From NCBI RefSeq assembly GCF_004016515.1, contig NZ_SACT01000010.1, positions 186,001 through 250,000 of the forward strand: 64,000 bases of DNA. The letters are read 5' to 3'. This document shows, one piece after another, positions 1-8,329 of this stretch. The DNA comes from Rubrivivax albus (GTDB lineage: Bacteria > Pseudomonadota > Gammaproteobacteria > Burkholderiales > Burkholderiaceae_C). The notes under the pieces are model-generated. The model had not been told where the DNA came from, searched no databases, and saw only the letters and a program-made list of their open reading frames with translations. The number at the start of each line of letters is the position of its first letter. The stretch's first letter is position 1. A program made the translations under genes and the position numbers.

Positions 1-985
1 GCATGGCCGGCGTGACAACGCCTACAAGGCGCGGCTGAAGATCCTGGTCAAGGCCGAGGGCCAGCGTTTCGTGGACGACGTGCAGCGCGAGTACGCGCAG
101 CTGCTGGCCGACGGCGCGCCGACGATCCCGCAGGCCGAACTGGACCGCGTGGCCGCCAGCTTCACCGAGCCCGCCGACATGCGCCGCGCCGCGCAGGCGC
201 CGCATGGCGAACAGCCGCCGCGCGAGGACCTGCCGCCGGCCTACCTGCGCTGGCTGGAACGCAACGTGCACGCGCACCGCGTGGCCGGCTACCGCGCCGT
301 GACGCTGTCGCTCAAGCGCGCCGGCCAGCCGCCGGGGGACGTGACGGCCGCGCAGATGGAGGGTGCCGCAGCGCTGGCCGAACGCTTCAGCCTCGGCGAG
401 CTGCGCGTCACTCACGAACAGAACCTGCTCCTGCCCTGGGTGCGCCACGACCAGCTGCCGGCGCTGTGGGAAGCCGCGCGCGCCGCCGGCTTCGCCACGC
501 CCAACATCGGCCTGCTGACCGACATGATCGCCTGCCCGGGTGGCGACCTCTGCGCGCTGGCCAACGCCCGCTCGATCCCGGTGGCCGCGGCCATCCAGGG
601 GCGCTTCGAGGACCTGGACGAGCAGCTCGACATCGGCGACGTGGACCTGCACCTGAGCGGCTGCATCAACAGCTGCGGCCACCACCACAGCGGCCACATC
701 GGCATCCTCGGCGTCGACAAGGACGGCAGCGAGTGGTACCAGGTCACGCTGGGCGGCGCCGACGGCAGCGCACGCGGCGGCGCGGCGGTGGCCGGCAAGG
801 TCATCGGCCCGTCGTTCGCCGCCGACGAGGTGCCCGACGTGCTGGAAGCGCTGATCGACGTCTACCGCCGCGAGCGCCAGGGCAGCGAGCGCTTCGTCGA
901 CGTGGTGCGCCGCCTGGGCGTGCCCCCGTTCCGCGCCGCGGCCGATGCCGCCCGCCGTGCGACCGCCGCGGCCGATGCCGCCTGA
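1..985 (+). CDS. cysI: Sulfite reductase hemoprotein (CysI), C-terminal part
   Basis: The reading frame is already open at base 2, so this is the C-terminal ~327 residues of a longer protein cut by the window edge. It belongs to the siroheme/[4Fe-4S] nitrite/sulfite reductase family, which reduces sulfite to sulfide in the cytoplasm during cysteine synthesis. Both cofactor-binding cysteine motifs are present: C-x5-C in ACPGGDLC (from base 533) and C-x3-C in SGCINSCGHHH (around 660). The fragment begins in a typical R-R-D-N-x-Y-K-A-R segment. The last residues hold a short 30-bp duplication giving two AAADAA copies. DUF934 and cysH follow at 15 nt and then with a 4-nt overlap, so this is one sulfate-assimilation operon. 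A nitrite-specific role cannot be excluded, but cysH next door favours sulfite. Confidence 0.93.
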   Translation, partial: HGRRDNAYKARLKILVKAEGQRFVDDVQREYAQLLADGAPTIPQAELDRVAASFTEPADMRRAAQAPHGEQPPREDLPPAYLRWLERNVHAHRVAGYRAVTLSLKRAGQPPGDVTAAQMEGAAALAERFSLGELRVTHEQNLLLPWVRHDQLPALWEAARAAGFATPNIGLLTDMIACPGGDLCALANARSIPVAAAIQGRFEDLDEQLDIGDVDLHLSGCINSCGHHHSGHIGILGVDKDGSEWYQVTLGGADGSARGGAAVAGKVIGPSFAADEVPDVLEALIDVYRRERQGSERFVDVVRRLGVPPFRAAADAARRATAAADAA

Positions 986-1000
986 TTCCGGACCACCGAC

Positions 1001-1360
1001 ATGCGCTTCCTGAACCCCGACGACGCCCTCCCCCACGGCACGGTGACGCTGGCCAACACCGACGACGTGGCGGCCCACGCCGACGCTCTGCGCGAGGCCC
1101 CGGCCGTGTCACTGCACTTCCCGAAGTGGGTGGACGGCCGCGCCTATTCGCAGGCCGTGGTGCTGCGCGGCCGGCTCAAGTACGCCGGCGAGATCATTGC
1201 GACCGGCGAGGTGATGCTGGACATGCTGCCGCTGCTGCGCCGCTGCGGCTTCGACGCAGCGCAGCTGGTGGCCGGCCAGAACATGGCCGCCGCCGACCGC
1301 GCGCTGGGCTTCTTCCCCGGTCACTACCAGGCGGACCCGCACCGCAGCGTGCACGCATGA
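1001..1360 (+). CDS. DUF934 family protein of the cys operon
   Basis: A 119-residue protein with the DUF934 signature, seen as LHFPKWVDGRAYSQA followed by an ATGEVMLDMLPLLRRCGFDA segment. Family members are found next to cysI and cysH in proteobacterial sulfate-assimilation operons and are annotated as of unknown or accessory function in sulfite reduction. No catalytic motif or membrane segment is visible, so it is probably cytoplasmic. It starts 15 nt after cysI, and its stop overlaps the cysH start by 4 nt (ATGA), which implies translational coupling. The family assignment is firm. The biochemical role is not known from sequence. Confidence 0.88.
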   Translation: MRFLNPDDALPHGTVTLANTDDVAAHADALREAPAVSLHFPKWVDGRAYSQAVVLRGRLKYAGEIIATGEVMLDMLPLLRRCGFDAAQLVAGQNMAAADRALGFFPGHYQADPHRSVHA

Positions 1361-2088
1361 CCACGATCGTGCAACGCCTGGCGCGCAAGACGCGCGGCTT
1401 CGAGGCGCGCGTGGCCCACGCCGAGGCCCTGCTGCGCGAGGCTGCCGAGGACCATGCCGGCCGCATCGTGCAGGCCAACAGCCTGGGCGTCGAAGGCATG
1501 GTGCTGACCGACATGGTGGCGCGGCTGAAGCTGCCTGTGGCGGTGGCCACGCTGGACACCGGCGCACTGCACGCCGAGACGCTGGCGATGATCCCGCGCA
1601 TCGAGGCCCGCTATGGCATCGCCGTGGAGGTCTTCCGCCCACGGCAGGAGGCCGTGGTGCAGTTCGTCGGCCGTCATGGCGAACGCGCGATGTACGACAG
1701 CGTGGACCTGCGCCGCGCCTGCTGCGCGCTGCGCAAGCTCGAGCCGATGGAGCGCCTGCTGCAGGGCCGCAGCGCCTGGGTTACCGGCCTGCGTCGGGAG
1801 CAGTCGGCCGAGCGCCGCCACGTGCCCTTCTACGCGCTGGAGGACGACGGCCGCGAGAAGTTCTACCCGCTGGCGGACTGGACCGAGGCCGACGTCTGGG
1901 CCTACGTGCAGCGCCACGACGTGCCCTACAACGACCTGCACGACCAGTGGTTCCCCAGCATCGGCTGCGCGCCCTGCACACGCGCCGTGTCGGCCGGGGA
2001 AGACCCGCGGGCCGGCCGCTGGTGGTGGGAACAGGGGGCGGCCAAGGAATGCGGTCTGCACCTGCGGCCCGAGGTGGCCTCGGCATGA
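1357..2088 (+). CDS. cysH: Phosphoadenylyl/adenylyl-sulfate reductase (CysH), Fe-S type
   Basis: This 243-residue protein reduces activated sulfate (APS or PAPS) to sulfite using thioredoxin. The nucleotide-binding region is NSLGVEGMVLTDM near residue 45, followed by the conserved VTGLRREQS segment. It carries a CC pair (RRACCALRK) and a CxxC pair (GCAPCTRAV), the four ligands of the [4Fe-4S] cluster that mark the APS-reducing branch of the family. The catalytic ECGLH motif is near the C-terminus. The enzyme therefore more likely uses APS than PAPS, which is an inference from family knowledge. The ATG overlaps the DUF934 stop by 4 nt, and the stop overlaps the next gene by 4 nt. No cysD or cysN lies in this window. 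Confidence 0.93.
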   Translation: MTTIVQRLARKTRGFEARVAHAEALLREAAEDHAGRIVQANSLGVEGMVLTDMVARLKLPVAVATLDTGALHAETLAMIPRIEARYGIAVEVFRPRQEAVVQFVGRHGERAMYDSVDLRRACCALRKLEPMERLLQGRSAWVTGLRREQSAERRHVPFYALEDDGREKFYPLADWTEADVWAYVQRHDVPYNDLHDQWFPSIGCAPCTRAVSAGEDPRAGRWWWEQGAAKECGLHLRPEVASA

Positions 2089-2882
2089 CGGCCAGCACGA
2101 CCCCGGGCACCGTGGTCTTCGTCGGTGCCGGCCCCGGCGCTGCGGACCTGATCACGCTGCGCGGCGCGCGCTGGCTGGGCCGTGCCGATGTGGTGCTGTT
2201 CGACGCCCTCACCGACCCGGCCCTGCGTGAACTCGCACCGCAGGCGCGCTGGGTGGACGTGGGCAAGCGCGGCTTTCGCCAGGCCACCGGGCAGGCCACC
2301 ATCGATGCCATGCTGGTGGCCTTGGCCCGTCAGCATGCCGTGGTGGTGCGCCTCAAGGGTGGCGACCCCAGCGTCTTCGGCCGCCTGGAGGAGGAGCTGC
2401 AGGCGCTGGCCGCGCACGGCATCGCCGCCGAGGTCGTGCCTGGCGTCACCGCCGCCCTGGCCGCTGCCGCCGACACGCTGCGCCCGCTCACCCGCCGCGG
2501 CGCTGGCCGCAGCGTGGCCCTGTCCACCGCCATGACCCGCGAAGGCGCACTGCGCGCCGCGCAGCAGGCCGACACCGAGGTCTTCTACATGGCCGGCCGC
2601 CAGCTCGGCGCCCTGGGCCGCCGGTTGCTGGCCGCGGGCTGGGCGCCGGACACGCCGGCGTGCGTGGTCTCGCGCGCCGGCTGGCCCGACCAGCTGGCCA
2701 GCGACCACACGTCGGCCACGCTGGCCGCCGCCAGCGTGCTGCACGCCGGCCGGCCCACGGTGGTGACCGTGGGCGCCGGCGCCAGGCCGCTGGCGACACG
2801 CCGGGCCGACCGCGATACCGGGGCACCTATCCGCCCCCAGGTTGATTGCGGTCAAGATTCGGTGCAAACCCGCACCGCATAA
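2085..2882 (+). CDS. cobA: Uroporphyrinogen-III C-methyltransferase (SUMT)
   Basis: A 265-residue tetrapyrrole methylase that adds two methyl groups from SAM to uroporphyrinogen III to give precorrin-2, the precursor of siroheme. The family motifs are visible: VGAGPGAADLITLRG at the N-terminus, VVRLKGGDPSVFGR near residue 90 and EVVPGVTAAL near 117. Its place after cysH fits the need of CysI for siroheme. It lacks the CysG dehydrogenase/chelatase domain, so those steps must come from other genes; the CbiX-like protein at 49584 is a candidate chelatase. The last ~25 residues are not typical of the family and overlap a possible fdxA promoter. The start overlaps the cysH stop by 4 nt. Confidence 0.9.
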   Translation: MTASTTPGTVVFVGAGPGAADLITLRGARWLGRADVVLFDALTDPALRELAPQARWVDVGKRGFRQATGQATIDAMLVALARQHAVVVRLKGGDPSVFGRLEEELQALAAHGIAAEVVPGVTAALAAAADTLRPLTRRGAGRSVALSTAMTREGALRAAQQADTEVFYMAGRQLGALGRRLLAAGWAPDTPACVVSRAGWPDQLASDHTSATLAAASVLHAGRPTVVTVGAGARPLATRRADRDTGAPIRPQVDCGQDSVQTRTA

Positions 2883-2885
2883 AAT
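2858..2885 (+). promoter_or_regulatory. Possible promoter of fdxA
   Basis: A TAAAAT hexamer at 2880-2885 resembles a -10 box. TTCGGT lies 16 nt upstream as a weak -35. It sits inside the 3' end of cobA, 63 nt before the fdxA start, in a locally AT-richer stretch. A GGTGC/GCACC dyad (2861-2876) overlaps it. This is suggestive only. Confidence 0.3.
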
Positions 2886-2947
2886 CGAGTGTTTCGCCGT
2901 CGGGCCGCGCGGGCCCGGTGCATCCACGTCCTTCCAGAGTTCATCGC

Positions 2948-3271
2948 ATGACCCACGTCGTCCTCGAATCCTGCATCCGCTGCAAGTACACCGACTGCGT
3001 CGACGTGTGTCCCGTGGACTGCTTCCGCGAAGGCCCCAACTTCCTGGTCATCGACCCCGACGAGTGCATCGACTGCGCCGTGTGCATCCCCGAGTGCCCG
3101 GTCAACGCGATCCTGCCGGAAGAGGACGTGCCGGCCGACCAGTTGTCCTTCGTCCAGCTCAACGCCGACCTGTCGCGCAAGTGGCCCAGCATCACCAAGC
3201 GCAAGGGCCCGCTGCCGGACGCCGACGAGTGGAAGGACAAGAAGGACAAGCTCGACCAGCTGATCCGCTGA
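2948..3271 (+). CDS. fdxA: 7Fe ferredoxin FdxA
   Basis: A 107-residue low-potential ferredoxin very close in layout to Azotobacter ferredoxin I. The N-terminal cluster region holds Cys9, Cys12, Cys17 and Cys21-Pro. The second region is C-I-D-C-A-V-C-x3-C-P, so it should bind one [3Fe-4S] and one [4Fe-4S] cluster. The family's C-terminal extension with the KGPLPDADEWK segment is also present. It acts as a soluble electron carrier. The next gene, 5 nt downstream, is a TrxR-like ferredoxin-NADP reductase, the probable redox partner. Start ATG at 2948 gives the usual family N-terminus (MTHVV). Confidence 0.95.
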   Translation: MTHVVLESCIRCKYTDCVDVCPVDCFREGPNFLVIDPDECIDCAVCIPECPVNAILPEEDVPADQLSFVQLNADLSRKWPSITKRKGPLPDADEWKDKKDKLDQLIR

Positions 3272-3276
3272 ACAGA

Positions 3277-4377
3277 ATGGAACCCACTGCCACCCCCGCG
3301 GTCGCCGACACCGCCCAGGCCCACGACGGGCCCATCGAGACCGACGCCGTCATCGTCGGCGCGGGCCCCGTGGGCCTGTTCCAGGTCTTCGAGCTTGGCC
3401 TCCTGGAGATCAAGGCGCACATCATCGACAGCCTGGCCTACCCCGGCGGCCAGTGCATCGAGCTGTACCCCGACAAGCCGATCTACGACATCCCGGCCGT
3501 GCCGGTGTGCACCGGCAAGGAGCTCACAGACAACCTGCTCAAGCAGATCGAGCCCTTCGGCGCCACCTTCCACCTGGGCCAGGAGGTCACGGTGGTGGCC
3601 AAGCGCGAGGACGGTCGCTTCGACGTCGAGACCAGCAAGGGCACGCGCTTCGTCACCAAGACCATCTTCATCGCCGGCGGCGTGGGCTCGTTCCAGCCGC
3701 GCACGCTGAAGGTGGACGGCATCGAGCGCTTCGACGGCACACAGCTGTTCTACCGCGTGCGCAACCCGGCGCAGTTCGCGGGCAAGAACCTGGTCATCGT
3801 CGGCGGCGGTGACTCGGCGCTGGACTGGACGCTGAACTTCGTCCAGGAAGGCCCGAACAAGGCCGAGAGCGTCATCCTCGTGCACCGGCGCGACGGCTTC
3901 AAGGCCGCGCCGGCCAGCGTCGCGAAGATGAAGGAACTGTGCGACGCCTACGAGATGCAGTTCATGGTCGGCCAGGTCACCGGCTTCGAGGAGGCCGACG
4001 GCCGCATGACGAGCCTGAAGGTCACCGGCGGCGACGGCGTCACCCGCGTGGTGCCGATGGACGTGCTGATGGTCTTCTTCGGCCTCAGCCCCAAGCTGGG
4101 GCCCATTGCCGAATGGGGCCTGGCGCTGGAGCGCAAGCAGATCGTCGTCGACACCGAGAAGTTCGAGACCAGCATCCCCGGCATCTTCGCCGTGGGCGAC
4201 GTCAACACCTACCCGGGCAAGAAGAAGCTGATCCTGTCGGGCTTCCACGAGGCCGCGCTGGCTGCCTTCGGCGCGAGCCCGTACATCTTCCCGGAGAAGC
4301 GCGTGCTGCTGCAGTACACGACAACCAGCCCCAAGCTGCACAAGGTGCTGGGCGTGGAAACGCCGGTGTTCGACTGA
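3277..4377 (+). CDS. Ferredoxin--NADP reductase, thioredoxin reductase-like
   Basis: A 366-residue flavoprotein with two dinucleotide-binding folds. The FAD GxGxxG is IVGAGPVGLFQ (about residue 27) and the NAD(P) motif is VIVGGGDSALDW (about 175). A C-terminal FAD motif, GIFAVGDVNTYPGKKKL, follows. It has no CxxC redox pair, which separates it from true thioredoxin reductase and places it with the TrxR-like ferredoxin-NADP reductases. It should pass electrons between NADPH and ferredoxin, most likely the adjacent FdxA, whose gene ends 5 nt upstream. An N-terminal ~20 residue extension precedes the FAD fold. The gene ends just before a strong intrinsic terminator. Confidence 0.9.
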   Translation: MEPTATPAVADTAQAHDGPIETDAVIVGAGPVGLFQVFELGLLEIKAHIIDSLAYPGGQCIELYPDKPIYDIPAVPVCTGKELTDNLLKQIEPFGATFHLGQEVTVVAKREDGRFDVETSKGTRFVTKTIFIAGGVGSFQPRTLKVDGIERFDGTQLFYRVRNPAQFAGKNLVIVGGGDSALDWTLNFVQEGPNKAESVILVHRRDGFKAAPASVAKMKELCDAYEMQFMVGQVTGFEEADGRMTSLKVTGGDGVTRVVPMDVLMVFFGLSPKLGPIAEWGLALERKQIVVDTEKFETSIPGIFAVGDVNTYPGKKKLILSGFHEAALAAFGASPYIFPEKRVLLQYTTTSPKLHKVLGVETPVFD

Positions 4378-4400
4378 ACGCCTTGGCTGTCCGCCACATC

Positions 4401-4427
4401 AAGGGCCCGCGCTGCGGGCCCTTTTTT
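4401..4427 (+). terminator. Rho-independent terminator after the ferredoxin reductase gene
   Basis: An 8-bp GC stem (GGGCCCGC at 4403-4410, GCGGGCCC at 4414-4421) with a 3-nt loop is followed by six T residues (4422-4427). It lies 23 nt after the reductase stop and separates the fdxA unit from the riboswitch unit. Confidence 0.92.
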
Positions 4428-4448
4428 CATGCACGCTATCATCGCGGC

Positions 4449-4544
4449 TCGCTAGGGGTGCTGGCCTGCACGCGCAGGTCGGCTGAGAAAGTCCCTTTGA
4501 ACCTGATTGAGGTAATCCTCGCGCAGGGAAGCAGGCTCGAATCG
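4449..4544 (+). promoter_or_regulatory. TPP riboswitch (THI element)
   Basis: The conserved parts of the thiamine pyrophosphate aptamer occur in order: GGGGTGC (4455-4461), GGCTGAGA (4481-4488), CCTTTGAACCTGAT, then GGTAATCCTCGCGCAGGGAAGC ending near 4542. The arrangement and spacing match the THI-box consensus closely. It lies 70 nt ahead of a TonB-dependent receptor start. The intervening GC-rich leader (GGCCGGCC palindrome near 4550) may hold the expression platform. In Gram-negative bacteria such elements usually turn off translation or transcription when TPP is abundant. The downstream receptor is therefore expected to serve thiamine or precursor uptake. Confidence 0.96.
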
Positions 4545-4614
4545 CAGGCCGGCCGGCTCCATCGGCTTCCCGCCTGCCCCGTGTTTGCCCACCTGCTCGT
4601 CGCTGGGAAACACG

Positions 4615-6747
4615 ATGAGCAACACACGACCCACACTGCTTGCCGCAGCCGCGGCCCTGTGCTGTGCGACGACGTTCGCGCAGTCCATCCAGACCGTCAC
4701 CATCACCGGCAGTCGCGGCGCCACCAGCGCTGGTGTCGCCGGCTTCGGCGACGTGCCGCTGTCGCGGTCACCCTTCTCCGCCACCGTGCTGGAAGCCGAC
4801 GCGCTGCAGGACGCGGGCATCGCCAGCCTGGGCGACATCACGCGGCTGGATGCCGGCCTCACCGACGCCTACAACGCACCGGGCTACTGGGGCCAGCTGG
4901 CGGTACGCGGCTTCACGCTGGACAACCGCTTCAACTTCCGCCGCGACGGCCTGCCCGTCAACGCCGAGACCATGCTGCCCACTGGCAACAAGGCCGCGCT
5001 GGAACTCTTCAAGGGCACCAGCGGCATCCAGGCCGGCACCAGCGCGCCGGGCGGCCTGGTCAACCTGGTCGTCAAGCGACCAACGGCCGTGCCGCTGACC
5101 ACTGCTGCCATCGAGTGGACCGAGCCGGGCACCGTGGCGCTGAGCGCCGACCTCAGCCGCAGCGCGGGCGCCTTCGCCTGGCGCCTGAATGCCGGCGTCA
5201 CGTCACTGGACCCCAGCACCCGCGACAGCGAAGGCCAGGCGCGCCTGCTGGCCGCCGCCGGCACCTGGCAACTGGGCGCGGCCGGCACGCTGGAAGCGGA
5301 GGTCGAAGTCAGCCGCCAGCGCCAGCCCAGCACACCCGGCTTCAGCCTGCTGAGCGACCGCCTGCCCGATGCCGATGAGATCGACCCGCGACTGAACCTC
5401 AACAACCAGGCCTGGTCGCTGCCCGTGGTGTTCGACGGCCGCACCGGATCGCTGCGCTACACGCGCGAACTCGGGCCGCAACTGCAGTTCACCGCGCAGG
5501 CCATGCAGCAGCGGCTGCAGACCGACGACCGCATCGCCTTCCCCTTCGGTTGCAGCGCCGAGGACGACTACACGCGCTACTGCAGCGATGGCAGCTTCGA
5601 CCTCTACGACTTCCGCAGCGAAGGCGAGCGCCGCACCACCACGGCCACCGACCTGGCGCTGCAGGGGCGCCACACGCTCGGCGGCGTCACGCACCAGTGG
5701 AGCACCGGCCTGCTGGCCACGCGCGCCACGGCACGTTTCGGCCGGCAGGCCTACAACTGGGTGGGTGTCGGCAGCCTGGACGGCCGGACCGAACTGCCGC
5801 CCGACCCCACGCTGACCGACGAGAACACCCATCGCAGCGAACGCAGCACCGAATGGCGCGTGCAGGACGTGATGGCCCTGAACGAGCGCTGGCAGCTCTG
5901 GGTCGGCCTGCGCCACACACGGCTGCAGCGCGCCAGCGTGCGCACCGACGGCAGCCGCGCCACCGACTACACGCAGGGTTTCACGACACCCTGGCTCGCG
6001 TTGTCGTGGCAGGCCACGCCCACGCTGATCGCCTATGCCAGCTGGGGCGAAGGCGTGGAATCGGAGGTCGCACCGAACCGCGCCCGCTACCTCAACGCCG
6101 GCCAGGCGCTGCCGGCCCTGAAGAGCCGCCAGATCGAGATCGGCCTGAAGCAGCGGCGGGACGGACTTCAGTGGCAGGTCGCCCTGTTCGACATCCGCCG
6201 TCCGGTCTGGAGCGACATCCTGCAGTCCACCGGCCTGGCCAGCGACAGCTGCAGCGACGACGACCCGTGCACCCGCCGCGCCGACGGCATCGCCCGCCAC
6301 CGCGGCGTCGAAGCGGAGGCGGAGTGGCGCGCCGGCGCACTGAACCTGCGTGGCAGTGCCCTGTGGCTGCAAGCGCGGCGCCAGGGCGCCAGCGACCCGG
6401 CGCTGGACGGCCTGCGGCCCACCAACGTGCCAGCGCACAGCCTGAAGCTGCAGGCGGCGTGGAACGTGGACCGCCTGCCCGGCCTGGCCGTGCTGGGCTT
6501 CCTGAGCCGCGAGGGTGAACGCATGGTGCTGCCGGACAACAGCGCGGGCACCGCAGGCTGGACACGGGTGGACCTGGGCCTGCGCTACGCCCGGATCGTC
6601 GACGGCCAGCGCTGGACCTGGCGTCTGGGCCTGGACAACGTGGCCGACGCGCGCGCGTGGAAGGAATCGCCGTACCAGTACGGCCACGCCTACCTGTACC
6701 CGCTGGCGCCCCGCACGTGGCGGGCTGCGCTGAACATCACGCTCTGA
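4615..6747 (+). CDS. TonB-dependent outer-membrane receptor under TPP control
   Basis: A 710-residue outer-membrane receptor. It has a signal peptide ending near AQS (residues 1-23), a TonB-box-like TVTITG just after it, and a plug domain (about residues 40-150) with LAVRGFTLDNRFNFRRDGLPV and an ELFKGTSGIQAGTSAPGGLVNL segment. A long beta-barrel follows, ending in a C-terminal aromatic-rich strand. The plug resembles that of siderophore receptors. The TPP riboswitch directly upstream argues instead for uptake of thiamine, its phosphates or a pyrimidine/thiazole precursor. The start at 4615 places the signal peptide at the N-terminus; an in-frame ATG at 4585 is possible but gives a poor leader. 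No inner-membrane thiamine transporter gene adjoins it. Confidence 0.88.
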   Translation: MSNTRPTLLAAAAALCCATTFAQSIQTVTITGSRGATSAGVAGFGDVPLSRSPFSATVLEADALQDAGIASLGDITRLDAGLTDAYNAPGYWGQLAVRGFTLDNRFNFRRDGLPVNAETMLPTGNKAALELFKGTSGIQAGTSAPGGLVNLVVKRPTAVPLTTAAIEWTEPGTVALSADLSRSAGAFAWRLNAGVTSLDPSTRDSEGQARLLAAAGTWQLGAAGTLEAEVEVSRQRQPSTPGFSLLSDRLPDADEIDPRLNLNNQAWSLPVVFDGRTGSLRYTRELGPQLQFTAQAMQQRLQTDDRIAFPFGCSAEDDYTRYCSDGSFDLYDFRSEGERRTTTATDLALQGRHTLGGVTHQWSTGLLATRATARFGRQAYNWVGVGSLDGRTELPPDPTLTDENTHRSERSTEWRVQDVMALNERWQLWVGLRHTRLQRASVRTDGSRATDYTQGFTTPWLALSWQATPTLIAYASWGEGVESEVAPNRARYLNAGQALPALKSRQIEIGLKQRRDGLQWQVALFDIRRPVWSDILQSTGLASDSCSDDDPCTRRADGIARHRGVEAEAEWRAGALNLRGSALWLQARRQGASDPALDGLRPTNVPAHSLKLQAAWNVDRLPGLAVLGFLSREGERMVLPDNSAGTAGWTRVDLGLRYARIVDGQRWTWRLGLDNVADARAWKESPYQYGHAYLYPLAPRTWRAALNITL

Positions 6748-6790
6748 ACGGAGACCGCCTGAATTTTCAGGCTATACTCTTGGGCTTAGT

Positions 6791-6866
6791 TCCCCGATAG
6801 CTCAGTCGGTAGAGCGCCGGACTGTTAATCCGTAGGTCCCTGGTTCGAGCCCAGGTCGGGGAGCCA
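6791..6866 (+). tRNA. tRNA-Asn (GUU)
   Basis: A 76-nt cloverleaf with acceptor TCCCCGA/TCGGGGA, D arm GCTCAGTCGGTAGAGC, anticodon loop CTGTTAA with anticodon GTT, and T arm with GGTTCGAGCC. The CCA end is encoded. It stands between the TonB receptor and the convergent hpa operon. Confidence 0.97.
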
Positions 6867-6873
6867 CCAAAAT

Positions 6874-6903
6874 CAAAGCCTTGCGTGAAAGCGCAGGGCT
6901 TTG
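6874..6903 (+). terminator. Hairpin after tRNA-Asn, possible terminator
   Basis: CAAAGCC-TTGCG and CGCAG-GGCTTTG form a 12-bp stem with one G-T pair and a 6-nt loop, starting 8 nt after the tRNA. The following bases are only partly T-rich, so termination is plausible but unproven. The rest of the 6904-7101 gap holds nothing I can identify. Confidence 0.45.
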
Positions 6904-7101
6904 TGCTTTCTGGCGCACGAAGGCGGCAAGTCAGAAGGCACTCCGCAAGACGCTCCGAAGCCGTGGTGATGGCAGCGTCGGCGCGGACCAGGCCAATCCA
7001 CTGGCCGATCGGCGCCTGGTCCACGGCGAGTACACGCCTGATGGCGCGCCAGCGCGGATCTTCTTGGCGTTGCACGGCGCCCAAGGCGCCCGGACCGGCG
7101 T

Positions 7102-7905
7102 TCAGACGAAGCGGAACGACACCGTGCCCAGCGGCCCGTAGTCGGCGTGCAGGCTGTCTCCGGCGACCGCAGTGGTGGGTCGCGTGAACGAGCCGGCGAG
7201 CACCACGTCGCCGGCGTTCAGCTGCTCGTCGTGCGGGGCGATCTTGTTGGCCAGCCAGGCCACGCCGGTAGCCGGGTGATTGAGCACGCCGGCGGCCAGG
7301 CCCGTCTCCTCGATCACGCCGTTCTTGAACAGCATGGCGCCCACCCAGCGCAGGTCCACGGCGTCGGGCCGCACCGGCCGCCCGCCGAGCACGATGCCGG
7401 CGTTGGCGGCAAAGTCGCTGATGGTGTCGAAGACCTTGCGCGGTGCCTTGGTCTCGCGGTCGAACTGCTCGATGCGGGCATCGATGATCTCCAGCGCCGG
7501 CACCACGTAGTCGGTGGCGGCCAGCACGTCGCACAGCGTCACGCCCGGGCCCTTCAGCGGCTTGCCCAGGATGAAGGCCAGCTCGACCTCGATGCGCGGC
7601 GCGATGAAGCGCTCGATCGGGAGGTCGCCACCCTGGTCGAAGAACATGTCGTCCATCAGCGGCGCGTAGTCCGGCTCGGTGATCTGGCTGGACAACTGCA
7701 TCGCGCGCGAGGTCAGGCCGATCTTGCGGCCCTTGATCGTGCGGCCATCGGCCTGCTCCAGCCGGACCCACTCGCGCTGGATGGCGTAACCGTCCTCGAT
7801 CGTCATGCCCGGGTGGCGCTTCGAGAAGTGGCGCACCTGGCGCCGCGCCTTGCGCGCCTCGTAGAGTTCGCGCGCCAGCGCGGCGATGGTGGTGGCATCG
7901 AGCAC
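7102..7905 (-). CDS. hpaH: 2-oxo-hept-4-ene-1,7-dioate hydratase (HpaH)
   Basis: A 267-residue member of the hydratase/decarboxylase family (HpaH, MhpD, XylJ/DmpE relatives). It hydrates 2-oxo-hepta-4-ene-1,7-dioate to 4-hydroxy-2-oxoheptanedioate in homoprotocatechuate degradation. Family segments visible are GRKIGLTSRAMQ, the metal-binding region RIEVELAFILGKPL with its Glu residues, and ALEIIDARI. It is the last gene of the six-gene hpaG1-G2-E-D-F-H run and starts 2 nt after hpaF. In enterobacterial hpa operons hpaI (aldolase) follows, but here the operon ends and the next gene is a convergent tRNA-Asn. Confidence 0.93.
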   Translation of the reverse strand: MLDATTIAALARELYEARKARRQVRHFSKRHPGMTIEDGYAIQREWVRLEQADGRTIKGRKIGLTSRAMQLSSQITEPDYAPLMDDMFFDQGGDLPIERFIAPRIEVELAFILGKPLKGPGVTLCDVLAATDYVVPALEIIDARIEQFDRETKAPRKVFDTISDFAANAGIVLGGRPVRPDAVDLRWVGAMLFKNGVIEETGLAAGVLNHPATGVAWLANKIAPHDEQLNAGDVVLAGSFTRPTTAVAGDSLHADYGPLGTVSFRFV

Positions 7906-7907
7906 GT

Positions 7908-8315
7908 TCAGTCCTTCTTCTGGAACAGCGGATGCAGGTTGCCGAACTTGCCGTCGAAGACCTCCGGCCCTTCGTCAACCTGCAGCGTCAGGCCGATCGG
8001 GCGTGACGCCAGCAGCGGCGCCAGGTGCGTTCGCGCCGTGTCGACCAGCATCTCGCCACAGCGCCGGTGCACATCGGCGCTGCGCCCACGGCCCATGCGC
8101 AGGTTGAAGTAGCAGAAGGCGTGGTCGCCACTGCCGTCGGTGGTGGCGTGGTGCGCGGCCGGGTAGGCCAGCACGCGGGTGCCGCCGGTGGGGAAGACGG
8201 GGGCGCCGCTTTCGTCGCGCACCTGCAGCATGGTGTCGGCCAGCTTGCGGCACAGCGCCGACATGTCGGTCTCGCGCTCGAGCTGCGGCGTGAAGAGGAT
8301 GACCAGATGTGGCAT
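7908..8315 (-). CDS. hpaF: 5-carboxymethyl-2-hydroxymuconate isomerase (HpaF)
   Basis: A 135-residue small isomerase of the tautomerase superfamily that interconverts 5-carboxymethyl-2-hydroxymuconate and its oxo form. The mature chain begins with Pro after the initiator Met (MPHLVILF), as expected for the catalytic N-terminal proline of this family. The spacing to hpaD is 14 nt and to hpaH 2 nt. The ATG at 8315 was chosen because the open frame upstream of it is antisense-like sequence within hpaD and lacks family similarity. Confidence 0.9.
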   Translation of the reverse strand: MPHLVILFTPQLERETDMSALCRKLADTMLQVRDESGAPVFPTGGTRVLAYPAAHHATTDGSGDHAFCYFNLRMGRGRSADVHRRCGEMLVDTARTHLAPLLASRPIGLTLQVDEGPEVFDGKFGNLHPLFQKKD

Positions 8316-8329
8316 GGCGGATCGGTCCC

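Noticed and set aside
935..982. 30-bp imperfect tandem repeat at the cysI 3' end (AAADAA twice)
   Set aside because: A short slippage-type duplication in an Ala-rich tail; no sign of a regulatory or mobile role.
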